Positions 5,551-8,581 of a DNA stretch of 8,581 nucleotides are shown here, piece after piece. The translations under genes and the position numbers were made by a program. The notes beneath the pieces were generated by a model that searched no databases, was not told the DNA's origin, and saw only the letters and a list, made by a program, of their open reading frames with translations. Positions within the stretch are counted from its first letter, which is position 1. The number at the start of each line of letters is the position of its first letter. Source of the DNA: Sphingomonas sp. (GTDB lineage: Bacteria > Pseudomonadota > Alphaproteobacteria > Sphingomonadales > Sphingomonadaceae); NCBI GenBank assembly GCA_019247755.1, contig JAFBAM010000249.1, forward strand, positions 1 to 8,581, in the 5' to 3' direction.

Positions 5551-7026
5551 ATGACAGATGCTTCGCTTCCGCGGCTCGACGAGCTGTTCAAGGCCGAGCC
5601 GGACCGTTTGAGCAAGCTCAGCTTCGAAGCGGCCGGAATCTACTTCGATTGGTCCAAGACTCACCTCGACCGCTCGGTTCTCGGCGATTTTGCCAAGCGT
5701 GCGGAGGAGCGGGGGTTTTCGGCCGCTCGTGACGCACTGTTTGCTGGCGAGGTCGTGAACCCAAGCGAAGGCCGGGCGGCCACACACATGGCGGAGCGCG
5801 GCAGCGGTTCGCCACGGGATGTTGATCTCGCGACCGCCCGGCGCCAGCGGATGCGCGCGCTGGTCGATGCGATCGAGGCCGGGGCGTTCGGCGCGGTCAC
5901 CGGCATTTTGCACATAGGCATTGGTGGATCCGTGCTCGGTCCGCATCTTCTGGTCGACGCGCTCGGGCGTCGAGCCTCCGCACTCAATGTGCGCTTCCTG
6001 TCCAACATCGACGGAGCTGCTTTTGACGACGTGGTGAGGACGCTCGATCCGGCGACGACCATCGTGGTCGTGGCCTCGAAGACCTTCACGACGCTCGAGA
6101 CCCTGACCAACATGGAAGCCGCGCGAGCCTGGCTGCGGGAAGCCGGGGTCGATGACCCCGACGGGCGACTGATCGCGGTAACGGCCAAGCCAGAAGCGGC
6201 GCTCGATCAAGGCATCGACGAAACGCGCATCCTGCAGTTCGGCGAGGGCGTGGGCGGACGTTACTCGCTGTGGAGCTCGGTTGGACTGAGTGCGGCATTC
6301 GCGCTTGGTTGGGATGCATTCGAGGGGCTGTTGGAGGGAGCGGCCGAGATGGACCGGCATTTCCGCTTTTCCGACACAGTCGAGAACATTCCGCTGATCG
6401 CCGCCTTCGCCGACCGTCTCTACGCCGAGCAGGTCGGCTGCCAGACGCGCGGCTTGTTCGCCTACGACGAACGGCTGCGACTGCTTCCATTCTACCTTCA
6501 GCAGCTGGAGATGGAGTCGAACGGCAAATCGGTGACGACTGACGGCAAGGCTGTCGGCAAGCCGACGGCACCCGTCACCTGGGGTGGGACCGGGACCGAC
6601 GCCCAGCACGCGGTCTTTCAGCTCCTGCACCAGGGTACGGTGCTGATGCCCGTCGAATTCGTTGCTGTGCGCGAGTCCGACGACGCACAGGACCCGGAGC
6701 ATCATCGAATGCTCCTGCTCAATGCGTTCGCGCAGGGCGCGGCGCTGATGCGGGGGCGGCAAAGCGACGATCCGCAACGAAGCTACCCAGGCAATCGTCC
6801 GAGCGCCACGATCCTGCTTGACCGGTTGGATGCTCGGTCGCTCGGTGCGCTGATCGCCTTCTACGAGCACCGTACGTTCGCCAACGCGGTGCTGCTCGGG
6901 ATCAATCCTTTCGATCAGTTTGGGGTCGAGCTTGGTAAGGAGATCGCTCGGCAGCTGGCCGAGGGCTCAGATGAGGAAATCCTCGACGCATCAACGCGCG
7001 CTTTGATTGAGAGGGCAGGCCTTTGA
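5551..7026 (+). CDS. pgi: Glucose-6-phosphate isomerase
   Basis: Pgi interconverts glucose 6-phosphate and fructose 6-phosphate in the cytoplasm, linking glycolysis/gluconeogenesis with the Entner-Doudoroff and pentose phosphate routes. With the ATG at 5551 the product has 491 residues, shorter at the N-terminus than E. coli Pgi. Motifs: HIGIGGSVLGP (121-131), the phosphate-binding SKTFTTLET (176-184), GGRYSLWSSVGL (235-246) with Arg237, MESNGK (321-326) with the catalytic Glu322, GTGTDAQHAVFQLLHQGT (346-363) with His353, and NPFDQFGVELGK (452-463) with the catalytic Lys463. All active-site residues are present. An in-frame ATG at 5539 would add four residues (MCGA); neither start has a good ribosome binding site, so the exact start is uncertain. 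The stop overlaps the TTG start of the next gene. Confidence 0.97.
   Translation: MTDASLPRLDELFKAEPDRLSKLSFEAAGIYFDWSKTHLDRSVLGDFAKRAEERGFSAARDALFAGEVVNPSEGRAATHMAERGSGSPRDVDLATARRQRMRALVDAIEAGAFGAVTGILHIGIGGSVLGPHLLVDALGRRASALNVRFLSNIDGAAFDDVVRTLDPATTIVVVASKTFTTLETLTNMEAARAWLREAGVDDPDGRLIAVTAKPEAALDQGIDETRILQFGEGVGGRYSLWSSVGLSAAFALGWDAFEGLLEGAAEMDRHFRFSDTVENIPLIAAFADRLYAEQVGCQTRGLFAYDERLRLLPFYLQQLEMESNGKSVTTDGKAVGKPTAPVTWGGTGTDAQHAVFQLLHQGTVLMPVEFVAVRESDDAQDPEHHRMLLLNAFAQGAALMRGRQSDDPQRSYPGNRPSATILLDRLDARSLGALIAFYEHRTFANAVLLGINPFDQFGVELGKEIARQLAEGSDEEILDASTRALIERAGL
7009..7015 (+). promoter_or_regulatory. Ribosome binding site for the TTG-started protease gene
   Basis: GAGAGGG inside the last codons of pgi, 7 nt before the TTG at 7023. 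It supports TTG as a true start and coupling to pgi translation. Confidence 0.65.
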
Positions 7027-7874
7027 TTCGAGCGCTTGTCGCGGCGTCGGTGCTCGCGGCGGCGAGCTCGGTGGCCGCTGAGCCGCTCAAATTCTTCAAC
7101 GGGCGGCTGTTCATCCCAGCGACCGTGAACGGGGTCGAGACTGAGGCACTTCTCGACAGCGGTGCCGAAGGCACGATCGTAGACCCCGCGCTTGCGGCGA
7201 AGGCGAAGTTCGCCGTGGGGACGCCTCAAGTGATCAAGGGCTCCGCAGGTAGCGAACAGGCGCGGATCGTTGAGGGCGTGACCCTGAAGGCACTCGACGT
7301 CGAACTTCATCCCGAGGCGGTGGTCGTGCTCGACCTTACCGACCTTTCTACGCGACTGATAAAACGGCCGACGCATGCCATCGTTGGCCGCGAACTGTTC
7401 GACGCCGCGCGCCTCTCAATCGATATCAATGGCGGGACGATCGCGGTTGCTGACAAGGTCGTGACCCCGCCCGGGCAGAAGCTTGGGCTTTCGGCGCATG
7501 CGGGAATCGAGAGTATTCCGGTCCGGGCAAATGGCCTCGAAGTTCAGGCGGAGTTCGATCTCGGCAACGGCAGCGACGTGATGATTTCGCGGGACCTTGC
7601 GAAGAAGCTCCACCTCAAGATCATCGGCAAGCGGGAGGGCGGCGGCATCGGCGGCGCGATTCAGCGCGATTACGTGCGGCTCGGCACGCTGGAGGTCGCG
7701 GGACGCAAATTCCACAACATCCCGGCCAATATCGACGACCAGCCGAGCCACAACGACATGAATGTCGGGACGGCGATCCTGAAGAATTTCCTGATCACGG
7801 CCGACTTCAAGGACCGCGCCGTCTGGCTCGCGCCGCGAAGTGAGCCGCGGCATCGGAACAATGCCGACAAGTGA
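7023..7874 (+). CDS. Exported retropepsin-like aspartyl protease family protein (two-domain)
   Basis: A 283-residue protein starting on TTG that overlaps the pgi stop (TTGA). The N-terminus is a signal peptide (MIRALVAASVLAAASSVAA, cleavage near residue 19), so it is predicted to be periplasmic or secreted. The mature protein looks like two tandem retropepsin-like lobes. Lobe one has ALLDSGAEGTIVDP (42-55) with the catalytic-type Asp45-Ser-Gly and closes with HAIVGRELF (118-126). Lobe two has EFDLGNGSDVMIS (177-189), where the second motif reads Asp179-Leu-Gly, and closes with MNVGTAILKNFLITADF (246-262). Two Asp residues in one chain would let a monomer form the active site, but the Leu in place of Ser/Thr in the second motif may reduce or remove proteolysis. 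Substrate is unknown. It is probably co-transcribed with pgi. Confidence 0.88.
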   Translation: MIRALVAASVLAAASSVAAEPLKFFNGRLFIPATVNGVETEALLDSGAEGTIVDPALAAKAKFAVGTPQVIKGSAGSEQARIVEGVTLKALDVELHPEAVVVLDLTDLSTRLIKRPTHAIVGRELFDAARLSIDINGGTIAVADKVVTPPGQKLGLSAHAGIESIPVRANGLEVQAEFDLGNGSDVMISRDLAKKLHLKIIGKREGGGIGGAIQRDYVRLGTLEVAGRKFHNIPANIDDQPSHNDMNVGTAILKNFLITADFKDRAVWLAPRSEPRHRNNADK

Positions 7875-7924
7875 TTGGAGCGCGCCGCTGGATTCAGCGA
7901 GAAGGCGTGGACTGGAGAAATTGA

Positions 7925-8581
7925 ATGGCTGACTTCGACCTTTTTGTAATCGGCGCCGGCTCGGGCGGCGTGCGCGCAGCGCGCGTTTCGGCCGCCTATG
8001 GCGCGCGCGTTGCCATTGCCGAGGAGCATAAGGTCGGCGGCACATGCGTGATCCGCGGCTGCGTGCCCAAGAAGTTGCTGGTCTACGGCGCGCACTTCGC
8101 CGAGGATCTCGACGATGCGGCAATGTTCGGTTGGGACGTGCCCACAAAACGGTTCGACTGGCCGACCTTGCGCGACAATGTGCTTGCGGAGGTCGGCAGG
8201 TTGGAGGGCGCCTACACCGACACGCTGACCAATCATGAGGTCACGATCTTCCACGAACGCGCGGAGCTCACTGGCCCGAATTCGATCCGCCTCGCCAGCG
8301 GGAAGGAAGTGACCGCCGAGAAAATCCTCATTGCAACTGGGGCGGCTCCAGTCATGCCGACGATCGCAGGCGCCGAGCATGCCATCAGCTCCAATGAGGT
8401 CTTTCATCTCGAAACGCTCCCCAAACGCATCGTGATCGTCGGCGGCGGCTACATCGCCAATGAGTTTGCCGGCATCTTCCACCAATTCGGAAGCCACGTG
8501 ACGCTCGTGAACCGTACCGACGTCATCCTCCGCCAGTACGATCAGCAACTTGTCGACCGGCTGATGCAGATTTCGCTCCGC
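7925..8581 (+). CDS. gor: Glutathione-disulfide reductase, N-terminal part (cut by window edge)
   Basis: Glutathione reductase is a cytoplasmic FAD enzyme that uses NADPH to reduce oxidised glutathione. The first 219 codons are present with no stop before the window end. Motifs: FAD-binding VIGAGSGGVRAAR (8-20), redox-active disulfide GGTCVIRGCVPKK (38-50) with Cys41 and Cys46, ILIATGAAP (134-142), and a second Rossmann motif IVGGGYIANEFAG (171-183). Arg197 and Arg203 follow the second strand of that fold, where glutathione reductases bind the 2'-phosphate of NADPH, so NADPH rather than NADH is expected. The ATG at 7925 has GGAGAA 5 nt upstream. It lies 50 nt after the protease gene with no terminator between, so co-transcription from pgi is plausible. 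Another class I disulfide reductase is possible, but the active-site and NADPH motifs favour Gor. Confidence 0.94.
   Translation, partial: MADFDLFVIGAGSGGVRAARVSAAYGARVAIAEEHKVGGTCVIRGCVPKKLLVYGAHFAEDLDDAAMFGWDVPTKRFDWPTLRDNVLAEVGRLEGAYTDTLTNHEVTIFHERAELTGPNSIRLASGKEVTAEKILIATGAAPVMPTIAGAEHAISSNEVFHLETLPKRIVIVGGGYIANEFAGIFHQFGSHVTLVNRTDVILRQYDQQLVDRLMQISLR

Noticed and set aside
5290..6870. A 526-codon open frame on the minus strand opposite pgi
   Set aside because: It is antisense to an intact pgi with all active-site residues. Its product has no recognisable motif and is rich in Arg, Gly and His, as expected for a shadow frame in GC-rich DNA.
7886..7899. Small hairpin CGCTG-GATT-CAGCG between the protease gene and gor as a terminator
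   Set aside because: The stem has only 5 bp and there is no T-run after it, so it is unlikely to stop transcription.
7670..8548. A 292-codon open frame on the minus strand opposite the protease gene and gor
   Set aside because: It is antisense to two well-supported genes and no domain is recognisable.
1..8581. An undescribed defence, mobile or biosynthetic system
   Set aside because: Nearly all genes belong to well-known core families with intact catalytic motifs. There are no integrases, transposases, phage genes, direct-repeat arrays or toxin-antitoxin pairs, and no visible break in base composition.

Overview
The window is GC-rich bacterial chromosome and looks like ordinary core genome. 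Gene content, protein style and start-site habits suggest an alphaproteobacterium, most likely a sphingomonad (Sphingomonas or Sphingomicrobium type). The pointers are a lepB-rnc-era cluster, a very short DapB, tandem retropepsin-like aspartyl proteases following pgi, and a gor of the alphaproteobacterial type. The taxonomic call rests on recognising families by eye; no search was run.

Layout. On the minus strand, positions 1-2249 hold four genes read leftwards. They are a putative NTF2-fold lipoprotein (1737-2249), a DUF72/YecE-like TIM-barrel protein (959-1714), a small exported protein of unknown function (390-830), and the first 109 codons of dapB (1-329), which runs off the left edge. 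A 114-nt divergent region with two hairpin-type repeats separates the lipoprotein gene from cobB, a class III sirtuin, on the plus strand (2364-3098). cobB converges on the minus-strand cluster lepB (4617-5474) > rnc (3955-4620) > era (3065-3958), and its 3' end overlaps the 3' end of era by 34 nt. Within that cluster each stop codon overlaps the next start (GTGA, then ATGA), so the three genes are almost certainly translationally coupled. A 76-nt divergent region leads to a plus-strand run: pgi (5551-7026), an exported aspartyl protease-like protein that starts on TTG inside the pgi stop (7023-7874), and gor, glutathione reductase, cut by the right edge (7925-8581).

How the genes fit together. 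lepB, rnc and era cover protein export (leader peptide cleavage), double-stranded RNA processing including rRNA precursors, and 30S assembly, a conserved growth-linked grouping. dapB belongs to the lysine/diaminopimelate pathway. pgi (glucose-6-phosphate/fructose-6-phosphate interconversion) and gor (NADPH-dependent glutathione reduction) may share transcription; a link through NADPH supply is an inference only. CobB is an NAD-dependent lysine deacylase.

I saw no tRNA or rRNA, mobile element, CRISPR array or phage gene. No previously undescribed system is evident. The points worth a second look are small: a stripped-down DapB nucleotide-binding loop, a terminator-like hairpin immediately before dapB, a leader with competing hairpins and a possible general-stress promoter, an operator-like inverted repeat before cobB, and several non-ATG or overlapping starts.
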